Source: CAYYAQ01 sp964469555
GTDB lineage: Bacteria > Planctomycetota > UBA1135 > UBA2386
DNA length: 51,211 nt
Assembly (NCBI GenBank): GCA_964469555.1
Contig: CAYYAQ010000018.1
Span: 1 to 51,211 of the forward strand
Direction of reading: 5' to 3'
Both the position numbers and the translations under genes were made by a program. This document shows, one piece after another, positions 1 to 8,525 of the stretch (positions within the stretch are counted from its first letter, which is position 1; each line of letters starts with the position of its first letter). The notes beneath the pieces were generated by a model. The model did not search any database and was not told the origin of the DNA. It saw nothing but the letters and a program-made list of their open reading frames with translations.

Positions 1-2
1 CG

Positions 3-317
3 CAGCAGCCGACGATTCCGACGATTACGTACGGCGGTGACCACACGTTCCGCACTTCCATGATCGTCGGCTACTATCGGCTTCGCCACGGAAGACGAGA
101 CCGCCTGCTGTTGCTCGTGCCAAACGCGGATACGGACCGGGATCCGCGCAACGCACCGGAGTGGTACCTCCTCCACACTTTTGACCACGAGGGTGAGATC
201 ACCCCGTTCGATTTCGGGATCCGGAGTGCGTCGAAGGTCGCCTACAGCCTGGTCGCCACGTATCGACACTACGGGCCTTCGGGTTGGACCTGGGGCTTGT
301 ACCATGGGCAAAGATAG
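3..317 (+). CDS. C-terminal part of an unrecognised protein (partial at window edge)
   Basis: The frame is open from the left edge of the window to a TAG stop at 315-317, so this is the last ~104 residues of a longer protein. The visible part has a GGDHTF segment followed by a hydrophobic MIVGYYR strand, then many aromatic residues (EWYLLHTFDHE, YGPSGWTWGLYHG). A His before a VGYY-type strand is reminiscent of the second half of C39-like papain-fold peptidases, but the resemblance is weak and the nucleophile half lies outside the window. The gene converges on the TIM-barrel gene that ends at 389, with about 70 nt between them and no strong terminator that I can see. Confidence 0.5.
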   Translation, partial: QQPTIPTITYGGDHTFRTSMIVGYYRLRHGRRDRLLLLVPNADTDRDPRNAPEWYLLHTFDHEGEITPFDFGIRSASKVAYSLVATYRHYGPSGWTWGLYHGQR

Positions 318-388
318 CGGAGCGAGCCGCTCGCGGTCTCGACGCTTGGTGACGGCATCGGTGCTTGCACTTTTCTGAGAGCACCTGC

Positions 389-1324
389 CTAGAACGCGTC
401 GCTGGCCTGGTAGGCCTTGACGACGGCCATCTCGCCTTCCTTTCCGGGCTTCGAATTGCCGTGCTCCATCCCCAGAATGCCCTTGTAGCCCTTCTTGTGG
501 ATGTGCTTGAAGACGTTGAGGTAGTTGATCTCGCCGGTCGTGGGCTCCTTGCGACCCGGGTTGTCGCCGGTCTGGAAGTAGGCGATCTCGGACCACGCGA
601 GGTCGATGTTCGGGATCAGATTGCCCTCGGTGATCTGCTGGTGGTAGAGATCGTCGAGGATCTTCACCGACGGGGAGTTCACAGCCCGACAGATCTCGAA
701 CGCCTGCGGAATCTTGCTCAGGAACCACCCCGGGTGATCCCGCCAGGGATTCAGGGCCTCGATGACGATCGTGAGGCCACTGGGCTCGCAGACCTCCGCG
801 CAACGGCGCAAGTTGTCGATCAGGTATGCGGTCTGATAGGACGGCTCGATTCGCTGGTGGAGCTTACCCGGGACCACGGTGCACCACTTCGCACCGACAC
901 GCTTGGCGACCTCGACTGCTTTCTTCATCTCGTCGACCAGTCGCTGGGACATCGCCTTGTCGTTGGAGGTGTACGTCACCTTTGAGCTGTAGTGGGCCAC
1001 GAACACACCCATCTGGATGTCCAGGCGTTCCATCTCCTTGGCGAGCTTGGTTTGCAGCTCGGGCTTGCGCCGGCCCATCCAGTTGTCTTCCACGGCCCGA
1101 AAGCCCTGGTCGTGCATGAACTTCAACTCATCGATCGGGCCACCCGGGGCGTGCTTCTTGAACATGCCGAAGTGCGGCGCGTACTTCAGCTTGAACGGTT
1201 TGTTCTGGGATGACCCGGACTCGCCGAGTGCGGATTGAGGGGAGACAGAGGATTGGGCCCTGCCCAGAGTCGGCGCGCCGAGACCTGCCGCAGCAGCCCC
1301 AGCGAGGAATGATCTTCGTTGCAT
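389..1324 (-). CDS. Tat-exported hydroxypyruvate isomerase-like TIM-barrel protein
   Basis: The protein has 311 residues. The start at 1324 (MQRRSFLAGAAAAG) is chosen because it begins a twin-arginine signal, with RR at residues 3-4, a short Ala-rich hydrophobic stretch and a likely cut after GRAQ. An in-frame start nine codons upstream would bury that signal. The mature part looks like the AP_endonuc_2/xylose-isomerase-like TIM barrel family, which includes hydroxypyruvate isomerase and inosose isomerase. It contains the IVIEALNP and KILDDLYHQQ segments and the C-terminal GMEHG strand, giving the Glu/Asp/His set that usually holds the metal. The substrate cannot be read from sequence. Export implies a periplasmic sugar or polyol role. 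It is divergent from the aminotransferase that starts at 1463. Confidence 0.8.
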   Translation of the reverse strand: MQRRSFLAGAAAAGLGAPTLGRAQSSVSPQSALGESGSSQNKPFKLKYAPHFGMFKKHAPGGPIDELKFMHDQGFRAVEDNWMGRRKPELQTKLAKEMERLDIQMGVFVAHYSSKVTYTSNDKAMSQRLVDEMKKAVEVAKRVGAKWCTVVPGKLHQRIEPSYQTAYLIDNLRRCAEVCEPSGLTIVIEALNPWRDHPGWFLSKIPQAFEICRAVNSPSVKILDDLYHQQITEGNLIPNIDLAWSEIAYFQTGDNPGRKEPTTGEINYLNVFKHIHKKGYKGILGMEHGNSKPGKEGEMAVVKAYQASDAF

Positions 1325-1462
1325 GGGGCCACGGTACCCCCGGGCCGCCACGGGGGAAGCGACTCACCGGGGATTCCCCAACTCGGCAGCCTGGGCCAGG
1401 CTAGGAAACGGATCGCGAACGCAATCCACTCGCCACGAGCAGGCCGTGTAGGATTACCGCCC
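1325..1462. other. Divergent intergenic region, likely shared promoter area
   Basis: These 138 nt separate two divergently transcribed genes, so promoters for both should lie here. I see no convincing -35/-10 pair. The stretch is GC-rich on the left (CCCCGGGCC type) and slightly less so near 1405-1455. Confidence 0.35.
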
Positions 1463-2584
1463 ATGGACGTACCGTTTGCCGACCTTCGCCAGCAGTATCA
1501 AACCCTGAAGCCCGAGATCGATGCGGCGGTCGGTGACGTGATGCGCCGCTGCAATTTCATCCTTGGCGAGGACGTCACGAGTTTCGAACGCGAGTTCGCG
1601 TCGTTCGTTGGCGCCGAGCATGTCGTGGGGGTGAACTCGGGCACGGACGCGCTCCACCTCAGCTTGCGCGCTGCAGGCGTGGGGTCGGGCGACGAGGTGA
1701 TCACGGCGGCCAACACGTTCATGGCGACGGTGGAAGCGATCATGATGACCGGCGCGACACCCGTGCTCGCCGATTGCCAGCCCGACACGTTCTTGATCGA
1801 TCCGGACGCCGTCGCTTCGGCGATCACGACTCGCACGAAAGCGATCTTGCCGGTGCACCTGTACGGGCAACCCGTCGATATGGACCGGCTCGCACCCCTG
1901 ATCGAAGCGAACGGACTGGCGGTCGTCGAAGATGTTGCTCACGCCCACGGCGGCACGCTGAACGGCAATCGGCCCTGCGGTACACTCGGCACCGCGGGCG
2001 CGTTCAGTTTCTATCCGAGCAAGAACCTCGGCGCGTTTGGCGACGGTGGAGCCGTCACCACGAACGACGCCGCACTTGCCGAGCGCATCCGAAAGTTCGG
2101 CAACCTCGGTGGGCTCGCGGATTGCGACCGCGAGGTTCGGGGTTTCAACTCGCGGCTCGACACGATGCAAGCGGCGATCCTGAGCGTGAAGCTCCGTCAC
2201 CTCGGTGATTGGAACGAGAGCAGAATCCAGACTGCCGCCAGATATCACGCGGCACTCGCTGACGTGGATGACCTGATCCTGCCCGTAGTCGCGCCGTGGA
2301 CAGAGCGCCACGTCTGGCACTTGTTTGTCGTGCGCCTTCCGAACCACGACCGCGACGAAGTCCTGAGCGCGCTGCGTGATCGCGGAGTCGGTGCCGGAGT
2401 CCACTACTCCATGCCCGTGCACCTGCAACTGCCTTGTGAACACATGGGGCTCGGACTAGGCTCGTTCCCTCACGCCGAGCGCGCGAGCGCCGAGGTTCTC
2501 ACGCTGCCGATCTTCCCGGAGATCACCGAGGCGCAGACCGACTTCGTCGCGCAGACGCTGCGCGATATTCTCGAGACGCGATAG
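1463..2584 (+). CDS. DegT/DnrJ/EryC1/StrS-family PLP-dependent sugar aminotransferase
   Basis: The protein has 373 residues, the usual length for this fold-type I family. It moves an amino group, normally from glutamate or glutamine, onto a keto-sugar or keto-cyclitol. The ATG at 1463 begins the canonical MDVPFADLRQQY opening. The frame is open for 48 more codons upstream, but those residues are not family-like. Visible landmarks are NSGTDAL (59-64) for phosphate binding, EDVAHAHG (156-163) with Asp157 at the pyridine nitrogen, and the PLP lysine K187 in FYPSKNLG. The Val in EDVAHAHG replaces the more usual Ala. The gene ends directly against the convergent GtrB-like gene at 2585 with no gap. 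The product could be an aminosugar for a glycan or an aminocyclitol, and context favours glycan or guanidino chemistry. Confidence 0.93.
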   Translation: MDVPFADLRQQYQTLKPEIDAAVGDVMRRCNFILGEDVTSFEREFASFVGAEHVVGVNSGTDALHLSLRAAGVGSGDEVITAANTFMATVEAIMMTGATPVLADCQPDTFLIDPDAVASAITTRTKAILPVHLYGQPVDMDRLAPLIEANGLAVVEDVAHAHGGTLNGNRPCGTLGTAGAFSFYPSKNLGAFGDGGAVTTNDAALAERIRKFGNLGGLADCDREVRGFNSRLDTMQAAILSVKLRHLGDWNESRIQTAARYHAALADVDDLILPVVAPWTERHVWHLFVVRLPNHDRDEVLSALRDRGVGAGVHYSMPVHLQLPCEHMGLGLGSFPHAERASAEVLTLPIFPEITEAQTDFVAQTLRDILETR

Positions 2585-3580
2585 TCAGTCGTCGATCGAC
2601 CGGCGCGCGATGTTCTTGCGGCTATCGTCCACAACGGTCGAGCCGTAGCTCCATTCTTCGGCGACGAAGTAGAGCGGCCGATCCTGGATCTCGATCAGGA
2701 TCCGCCCGATGTATTCGCACAGCGCGGCGGCGATGACGAAAAGAACGAAGACCGGGACCGTGATCCAAGCGAGCATCGTCATCCATTCCGTGGGCGCGGT
2801 TGCGCTGAACAACGGGAGCGCGCTGTACCAAATCGCGTAGAGAACAGCCATGCCGCTGACCCCAAGCGCGAAGACGCTCATCAGACGCAATGGATGCGAC
2901 GAGTTGGCTACGACGATGCTCACACCCAGGTTGATCGCCTCCAAGAAACCTCGCGTTGTCGGTTTCCCGCGCCTGGAGATCGGTTTGTACCAGAACGTCT
3001 CGGTTCCGTATCCGACAAAGGAGGAGAACGAGCGGATGTACCGCAGGTGATCCCGGATCTGGATCAGGGCGTTGACCGACTTGCGGCTCAAGACGCGGAA
3101 GTCCACCGATTCGCGGGGGATGCCGAGTTTCAGGAACCGATTGATGTACCAATAGAATCCGCCGGCAAACAGCCGGAAAAGGAACCCTTCCGACCTCTGC
3201 CCTTCGCGAAGCGCGATCACGATTCCGGCCCCTTGCCGCGCCTGTTCAACCATCTGTGCGATGAACTCGGGCGGATCCGAGTCCGGCAACATCACCACGA
3301 TGTAGTCGCCGATCACCGAATCGAGTCCTGCCGTGATCGCCGTCTCCACTCCGAACGATCGTGACAGACGCAGGAGCCGCACGTCTCGGTGGGCGGCGAT
3401 CTGTTCCCTGACCTTCTCCACGGTGTCGTCCTCGGAACTGTCGTCGACGAGCACGACCTCGTAGTCGACGTAGTTCTCCTGCAGACATGCCATCAGTTCG
3501 TCAAGGAACGATGGAATGATGTCGGCATCATTGCGCAGTGGCGCGACGACGGAGACGAAACAGTCGACTGTGGTTTTCAC
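2585..3580 (-). CDS. GtrB/ArnC-like polyprenyl-phosphate glycosyltransferase (GT2)
   Basis: The protein has 331 residues. The N-terminal GT-A domain carries VDDSS (45-49) and LPDSDPP (98-104), the nucleotide-sugar and metal-binding aspartates. Two C-terminal membrane helices follow at about 232-252 and 267-291, then EYIGRILIEIQDRPLY (289-304), which matches the hallmark tail of GtrB/ArnC/DPM1-type enzymes. These enzymes move a sugar from a nucleotide donor onto undecaprenyl phosphate on the cytoplasmic face. It is the last gene of a three-gene minus-strand operon (GT2, FAD oxidoreductase, this gene) with a 4-nt gap upstream. Its natural partners, a GtrA flippase-like protein and a GT-C-like membrane protein, lie at 5598-8959. 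The sugar is unknown. Confidence 0.88.
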   Translation of the reverse strand: MKTTVDCFVSVVAPLRNDADIIPSFLDELMACLQENYVDYEVVLVDDSSEDDTVEKVREQIAAHRDVRLLRLSRSFGVETAITAGLDSVIGDYIVVMLPDSDPPEFIAQMVEQARQGAGIVIALREGQRSEGFLFRLFAGGFYWYINRFLKLGIPRESVDFRVLSRKSVNALIQIRDHLRYIRSFSSFVGYGTETFWYKPISRRGKPTTRGFLEAINLGVSIVVANSSHPLRLMSVFALGVSGMAVLYAIWYSALPLFSATAPTEWMTMLAWITVPVFVLFVIAAALCEYIGRILIEIQDRPLYFVAEEWSYGSTVVDDSRKNIARRSIDD

Positions 3581-3584
3581 GGAT

Positions 3585-4706
3585 TCAGTGTAGTTGTCGC
3601 TCGAAGTCGATCATGTCGTAGATGTTGTCGATCTTGGCACCGAGAATGCACGTGAGACCCTCGAGACCGCAGTTTTCTAAGTAGAGAATCGGTCGACTGT
3701 CGTCGTTCTCGCTGATCGGAAGCACGGTGCGCACTTCCCACATGGAATCCATGTATTCGCATTCCGACATGCAGGGCAAGTAGCGCGAAGCATCCTTGAT
3801 CATGCGCTTGTAGCGCGATTCCCGTCCAGCACTTGCCAGTATTTCGTAGGGATCACGGTATCGTTCGGGATCCGAATCGTGCCACACGCCGTGCAGCGTG
3901 TAGCGCACGTGATACAGGGAGTGAAGACCGCGTGCGGGAAACGGCAAGACACCGAAGAAGGGGCCGCACATGACCGTGACGGCCAGGTTTGCGAGTTCGT
4001 CGGGAACCTCGACCAGGGCGATTTCCGTGAGTTCATGCTTGAGCGGGACGAGTGGCAGGTCGCTCCTGTGCAGCAGTCGATTCGTGCGGGCGTAGGTGCA
4101 ATTGAAGACCTGGTCCGCAGCCAGCAGGCCATCACCTTCACTCGATTGAGTCTCCACAGTGAGACCGCCGGCCTCCGATTGCCGCACGGCTATCCCCTCC
4201 GTTTCGAAACGCAGTTCGACGGCCGCTCCGCTGAGTTCCCGCAGCATTCGCTCCTTGAGTTTCGCCGAGTCGAACGTGAACTCCGTGACACGAAAAACGT
4301 CCTCGACAAGATCTGGGCTGAAGAGGCGCTTGATGGACTTCGGCGCCGGACCGATGGGTGCCTCGATCCGTTCGCAGAACAGCCGGAACTGCGTCGCTGT
4401 CACGTTCGAGAAGCGCCGCGGCACGGCGTAGTAGGCATCGAAGTCGTCGCAGATGCAGTCCGTCATGTCTTCGACAAACCTGGGGAAGTTCACGCGCGAG
4501 CGAATCCCCGTCAGGATGCTGCGCGGGTAGTGATAACCGTTGTGAACCCGCGCCTGGTTGATGTACGAAGCACGCTGCATCGGCTCGCTCTCCCGCTCGA
4601 GTACGACCACGCGGGCGTCGCGAGTACGCCGCAGATGCAAGGCCAGCGAACACCCGAAGAACCCACCCCCGATCACGATGGCGTCGTAGTGGTCAGCGTG
4701 TGGCAT
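3585..4706 (-). CDS. FAD-dependent oxidoreductase (DAO family)
   Basis: The protein has 373 residues. It opens with a Rossmann dinucleotide motif, AIVIGGGFFG (9-18), followed by VVVLERE, the acidic end of the second strand that binds the ADP-ribose of FAD. The C-terminal GLEGLTCILGAKIDNIYD region is the second FAD-contact segment usual in D-amino-acid oxidase-type proteins. Members oxidise amines or hydroxyl groups, and the substrate here cannot be assigned. The start overlaps the end of the upstream GT2 by 14 nt and the stop lies 4 nt before the GtrB-like gene, so all three are probably co-transcribed. One possibility is oxidation of a sugar or cyclitol hydroxyl to a ketone for the nearby aminotransferase, which is inference only. 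Confidence 0.82.
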   Translation of the reverse strand: MPHADHYDAIVIGGGFFGCSLALHLRRTRDARVVVLERESEPMQRASYINQARVHNGYHYPRSILTGIRSRVNFPRFVEDMTDCICDDFDAYYAVPRRFSNVTATQFRLFCERIEAPIGPAPKSIKRLFSPDLVEDVFRVTEFTFDSAKLKERMLRELSGAAVELRFETEGIAVRQSEAGGLTVETQSSEGDGLLAADQVFNCTYARTNRLLHRSDLPLVPLKHELTEIALVEVPDELANLAVTVMCGPFFGVLPFPARGLHSLYHVRYTLHGVWHDSDPERYRDPYEILASAGRESRYKRMIKDASRYLPCMSECEYMDSMWEVRTVLPISENDDSRPILYLENCGLEGLTCILGAKIDNIYDMIDFERQLH

Positions 4707-5427
4707 GGGAAGAAGGCTGGCTGCCCCGTGTCGCGATGCCGCGAAGCCGCCACCAGAGCCGCAGTGTGTTGAAGAGCTGGCGGGGTGCCTCGACCAAAAC
4801 GTTGGTCTGACCCGTCTCGGTGCCGTGGACGAACTTCACCGGCACCTCGAGAATCTTGAAGCCGCGGGCCTTGGCTCTCGCATAGAGCTCGACCAGCGCC
4901 TCCCAGCGATCCGACGTGAGTTCGATCGAGTCGAGGACGGACTTGCGGAACCCGGAAAACCCTGCCTGCGTGTCGTGCAAGTCGAGACCGAAGAGCGTGC
5001 GGACGAGCATCCGATTGGCGTTGCTCACGATGCGTCTGTACCAGGGGTAGTCAGGCGCCACTCCCTTGTAGCGTGAGCCGACGACAACATCCCAGGTCTC
5101 GAGGTGCTCGAGGAAGGGAGCGATCACGTCCTTTGGGGACATGGCGAGGTCGGCTTCGAGGAGAATGACGCGGTCGCCTCGCGCGGTCGCGTAGAGTTGG
5201 CGATGTGCGTAGCCCGCGCCACGGTTCGGAGTATACGAGATCACCCCGACGTGAGAGTCCGCCGCCTTCAGGTGCTCGAGGACCGCGAGGGTGCCGTCCG
5301 TGCTACCGTCGTTCGCGAACAGGATCTCGTACTCACTCGTGATCTCCTCGACGACACGCTTGATCGCGTGGTACGACCGCTCGACGATCTCTTCTTCGTT
5401 GTAGCAGGGCATGACTACGGAGATCAT
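4693..5427 (-). CDS. Family 2 glycosyltransferase (DPM1-like, soluble)
   Basis: The protein has 244 residues from the ATG at 5427 (MISVVMPCYNEEE), which starts exactly at the first strand of the GT-A fold. The frame is open for 39 codons upstream, but that stretch is not family-like. Motifs are FANDGSTDGT (the DGS/T nucleotide site), LEADLAMSP (the DxD equivalent) and the QAGFSGFRKSV acceptor loop. No C-terminal membrane helix is seen, unlike the GtrB-like protein at the other end of the operon. It is the first gene of the minus-strand operon and overlaps the FAD oxidoreductase. It probably charges polyprenyl phosphate with a sugar or extends a lipid-linked glycan. No strong Shine-Dalgarno sequence precedes the chosen start. 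Confidence 0.85.
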   Translation of the reverse strand: MISVVMPCYNEEEIVERSYHAIKRVVEEITSEYEILFANDGSTDGTLAVLEHLKAADSHVGVISYTPNRGAGYAHRQLYATARGDRVILLEADLAMSPKDVIAPFLEHLETWDVVVGSRYKGVAPDYPWYRRIVSNANRMLVRTLFGLDLHDTQAGFSGFRKSVLDSIELTSDRWEALVELYARAKARGFKILEVPVKFVHGTETGQTNVLVEAPRQLFNTLRLWWRLRGIATRGSQPSSHATR

Positions 5428-5597
5428 TTGAAGTGCGTGTGATGCTAGAGGGTTCAGAACAGAGGCCTTGTCTGCATTCCCTTGCACAGAGAGCCTGGCG
5501 TGTGCGACTGGAGTCCTAAATAGACGTAAACAAGTCGCTCGCACGGATTACGATTACGTGTACAGTGTACCCCGCATCGACCTTACCGGCGAGGCCC
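5428..5597. other. Divergent intergenic region between the two glycosylation operons
   Basis: These 170 nt lie between the minus-strand GT2 operon and the plus-strand GT-C/GtrA/amidinotransferase operon. The stretch is less GC-rich than its surroundings around 5515-5570 and holds a near-palindrome, GTACAGTGTAC, at 5559-5569. Promoters for both operons should be here, but I cannot place a -35/-10 pair with confidence. Confidence 0.35.
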
Positions 5598-8525
5598 ATG
5601 AGAGCGAAGACGGTTGTGAATCTCCGATCCCTCACAGCCCTCGCAATCCTCTTTCTCCCCGCATTATTGTCGCTTTGGCTGATTCTGCGGTACGCGGTCG
5701 ACGTCCCGCACTTGGATGACTGGGGAGCGCCGGGTGAGGCGTACGAGATGATCCTTTGCGGGGATTGGGACTTCTACAACATCTTCTTCATTCAGAGTTT
5801 CGAGACACGGAGCGTCATTACGCGGATCATCTGGATCCTCGTGGGTCTCACCGTGGGCTGGCACGTCACTGTTTTCATGGTGGTGAGCTGGCTGTTCGTG
5901 TTCTTGACCTTCGTTGCGTTTCTGAAGCTGATTCCGAGTGGCCGCGTCCGACGTCCTTTGATGTTCCGTTGCGTCGCCTTGTTGATCGGATGCCTGTTGT
6001 TCTCGTCGGTGCAGTGGAAGAACTGGCTGTGGGCGACGCAACTCATGGTGTTCATTCCGACACTCTGCCTCGCGCTCGCTCTGTGGATCCAGGTCTCCCA
6101 GATGAGCTTGGGAAGAAAGGTCATCTACTCCGCGATCCTGAGTGCGGTCGCGACCTACTCCGTTCCTAACGGAATGTTCTGCTGGATTCTGGCGTTCCCG
6201 TTTCTGCTGATCCCGTTCCGGGAATGGAGAACCATCGGTAGACAAAGAACCAGGATCGTCGGCTGGTTACTCGCCTACCTCGGGATGGGAGTGCTCGCGA
6301 TCGGCCTCTATTTCGTTGACTACATCAAGCCGCAAGACACGCCACCGCTCGATGTGGTTCTTCAGGACCCGATGTTGGGCTTGCGATGCTTGCTCGTGTG
6401 GCTCGGCGCTCCCTTCGTAGGTGTAACGGAGCTTCCAGCAAGTCACCTGGACGTCCAGGCCACGCTTCCCGTCGGCGTGGTCGTGCTGTCGCTGTTCTCG
6501 GTGGCTCTGATCCTGCTCTGGGTGAGACGCAGGCATGATTCCTACACACCCCTGAGAACTGGTTGGCCCTGGGTCTGTGTCGGGGGGTTCGGCATCGGTA
6601 CCGGTGTGGTGACCGCGATCAGTCGCGCGGGTCGGGGCATCGGGGACATGCTGGCACCGCGCTACTACACGCACTCACTCTTGGTCGTGATCGGACTGGT
6701 TGGAATCAGCTACGTCCTGTGGAGATCGTGGCGCGGGCGGGGCCGGCTCGTGTCGAATGTGGGGTTTGGTATTGTCACGGGGCTGGTTGCGCTCTCCGCG
6801 CTGCATTCTTGGATCCACGGCGTGGGCTGGATGCGGACGTTCAACGCGGAACTGCGACAGAACTTGCTGACGCTCCACCTCGTCCACGTGGTGCCCGACA
6901 ATCCACTGTGGAAGCGCCTTACCTTGATGCCGAGGTGCCTGCCACGTGCGCGATTCTTCATCGATGAAGGTTTCTTGGCGCCCGGGCGACTCGCGAGTTG
7001 GATCACGGACAAGGTCCGCAGGCCTGATTCCGGTGTCGGAGGCCGATTCCGGATCGTCGCGGAAGGCGAACGGCACCTGCGGATCGAGGGATGGGCTACG
7101 TTGCCTGGTCAGGAGCGACCGGCAGACTGCGTGATCCTGGCGAAGACCGCCCCCCGGGGAAACGTGGAGATTATCACCGGACTCGTCACCAACGAGAGTT
7201 CGCCCGATGCCACGATTCGGTGGGACGCTCCGAGCTCATTCCACACGGTGTTCGCCGACACTATCGAGCAATCCTACTGCGAGGAGCATGAGCTTGTCAT
7301 GTTTGCCGTGGACCTCGACGGGCAGCGCGCCTACAGGCTGGACCACGACATCGATGCGTCGAAGAGCGTGTCGTACAGTTTTGCCTACCACCTTGATTCG
7401 GCGGAGATCGAAGAGCATCGACCGGGATTGGTAGGCAGAGAGGAGTCCTCCCTCCTGATCGCCGGCGATCGACGGTCGTGCCTCTTGCAACATCCGGACT
7501 CGGAAATCGTCTTCCGAAATGTCTTCGTGGCAGAGGGTGCGAGGCTCCAGTTCGGCGCCGGGATCCACGAGTTCGCCTGGGATCACCCGAGCGACGGCGT
7601 GATGTTCGAGATCAGGCTCGTGGATCAAGAGTCCAAGTCGACAACGGTCTTTTCTCAGTGGATCGACCCAAAGAACAATCTAAGTGACCGGAGATGGTTC
7701 GACCGCGATATCGACCTCAGTCGTTTCGCCGGACAAGAGATCACGTTTTACTTCAAGACCACTTGTGGTCCGGCCAGTAACGCCGATTGCGACTGGTCCG
7801 GTTGGAGCAGGCCGCAACTCGCCTACCGAGGGAGTCGTGAGCGCGGCACCGGACTCGTGTTCTTGTCCTTTCCGTCTCGTTTGATGCGCCTGAATCACCC
7901 GATGAGTGAGAAGCGGCCAAGGTTTCAGAGGTTGCGCTGGCGATCCCGCATCAGTGGTGAGCTGAACCTCGGCTTGCCGCTCGGTGTGCGAGTTTTCTCC
8001 AGCGACCCGAAGGTCATCGAACTGGGGGACGACAGGCGGATCATCGCGCACGGCGGCGGAGCGGTGGATATCGTGGCGACGAACGGCGAAATCGAAGCCC
8101 GCATGCGAGTGGAAACGGCTTGGGCTCCGGTGATTCCGTTGCGTGCCGGCTTCCCGGGCAAGGGCGGAATCGTGCCCGTGCTGGATACGGCGGCGCAGGA
8201 GCCGACGCTCGGCAACTCGAGTTTCGTGCTGCGAGTGTCTGGAGTGGTCGGCGGCGCCCGCGGTATGTTGCTCCGCATCGACGATCCCGCAACGAAGATC
8301 ATCTCGGACGCGACTGGCCTCCTTCCAACCCAGGGAAAGCGGTTCAGCCTGATCGTCGGAGGGCCGAAGGGAGGAATCGGTGAGGGTTGCGCGACCTTCG
8401 CGGTCCCGATTCCGAACCTCCCCGAGTTCCGCGGAAGAATGGAGTTTTGGCGGGGATTCTTCCAGGATCACGAAGCGAAGCACGGTTGGAGCGTCACAAA
8501 CGGCGTGCTCGTGACAGTCAAGTGA
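5598..8525 (+). CDS. Large polytopic membrane protein, probable GT-C glycosyltransferase with C-terminal beta domains
   Basis: The protein has 975 residues. I chose the ATG at 5598 because GGCGAGG lies just upstream; a GTG at 5565 is also in frame. The first ~460 residues hold roughly ten membrane helices. Directly after the first helix comes PHLDDW (37-42), placed like the acidic motif in the first external loop of GT-C glycosyltransferases. The remaining ~500 residues are soluble and beta-rich. They include a segment resembling a carbohydrate-binding jelly roll (SCLLQHPDSEIVF ... WIDPKNNLSDRRWF ... DLSRFAGQEITFYF) and two further beta modules. The stop overlaps the GtrA-like start by 1 nt. 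Together with GtrA and GtrB homologues this suggests the acceptor-specific transferase of a Gtr-type system. I do not recognise the exact family. Confidence 0.78.
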   Translation: MRAKTVVNLRSLTALAILFLPALLSLWLILRYAVDVPHLDDWGAPGEAYEMILCGDWDFYNIFFIQSFETRSVITRIIWILVGLTVGWHVTVFMVVSWLFVFLTFVAFLKLIPSGRVRRPLMFRCVALLIGCLLFSSVQWKNWLWATQLMVFIPTLCLALALWIQVSQMSLGRKVIYSAILSAVATYSVPNGMFCWILAFPFLLIPFREWRTIGRQRTRIVGWLLAYLGMGVLAIGLYFVDYIKPQDTPPLDVVLQDPMLGLRCLLVWLGAPFVGVTELPASHLDVQATLPVGVVVLSLFSVALILLWVRRRHDSYTPLRTGWPWVCVGGFGIGTGVVTAISRAGRGIGDMLAPRYYTHSLLVVIGLVGISYVLWRSWRGRGRLVSNVGFGIVTGLVALSALHSWIHGVGWMRTFNAELRQNLLTLHLVHVVPDNPLWKRLTLMPRCLPRARFFIDEGFLAPGRLASWITDKVRRPDSGVGGRFRIVAEGERHLRIEGWATLPGQERPADCVILAKTAPRGNVEIITGLVTNESSPDATIRWDAPSSFHTVFADTIEQSYCEEHELVMFAVDLDGQRAYRLDHDIDASKSVSYSFAYHLDSAEIEEHRPGLVGREESSLLIAGDRRSCLLQHPDSEIVFRNVFVAEGARLQFGAGIHEFAWDHPSDGVMFEIRLVDQESKSTTVFSQWIDPKNNLSDRRWFDRDIDLSRFAGQEITFYFKTTCGPASNADCDWSGWSRPQLAYRGSRERGTGLVFLSFPSRLMRLNHPMSEKRPRFQRLRWRSRISGELNLGLPLGVRVFSSDPKVIELGDDRRIIAHGGGAVDIVATNGEIEARMRVETAWAPVIPLRAGFPGKGGIVPVLDTAAQEPTLGNSSFVLRVSGVVGGARGMLLRIDDPATKIISDATGLLPTQGKRFSLIVGGPKGGIGEGCATFAVPIPNLPEFRGRMEFWRGFFQDHEAKHGWSVTNGVLVTVK

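Noticed and set aside
318..340. GAGCG-AGC-CGCTC hairpin after the first gene
   Set aside because: The stem has only five pairs and no T-run follows, so I do not call a terminator.
365..985. Long plus-strand open frame opposite the Tat TIM-barrel gene
   Set aside because: It is the antisense mirror of the 389-1324 gene, where motifs and signal peptide are clear; its translation matches no family.
1454..2443. 330-residue minus-strand frame opposite the aminotransferase
   Set aside because: The plus strand shows the PLP lysine and all DegT motifs. The minus frame is Arg/His/Val-rich antisense sequence.
5559..5569. Near-palindrome GTACAGTGTAC in a divergent promoter region
   Set aside because: Eleven bases with a central mismatch are expected by chance, and no second copy is seen nearby.
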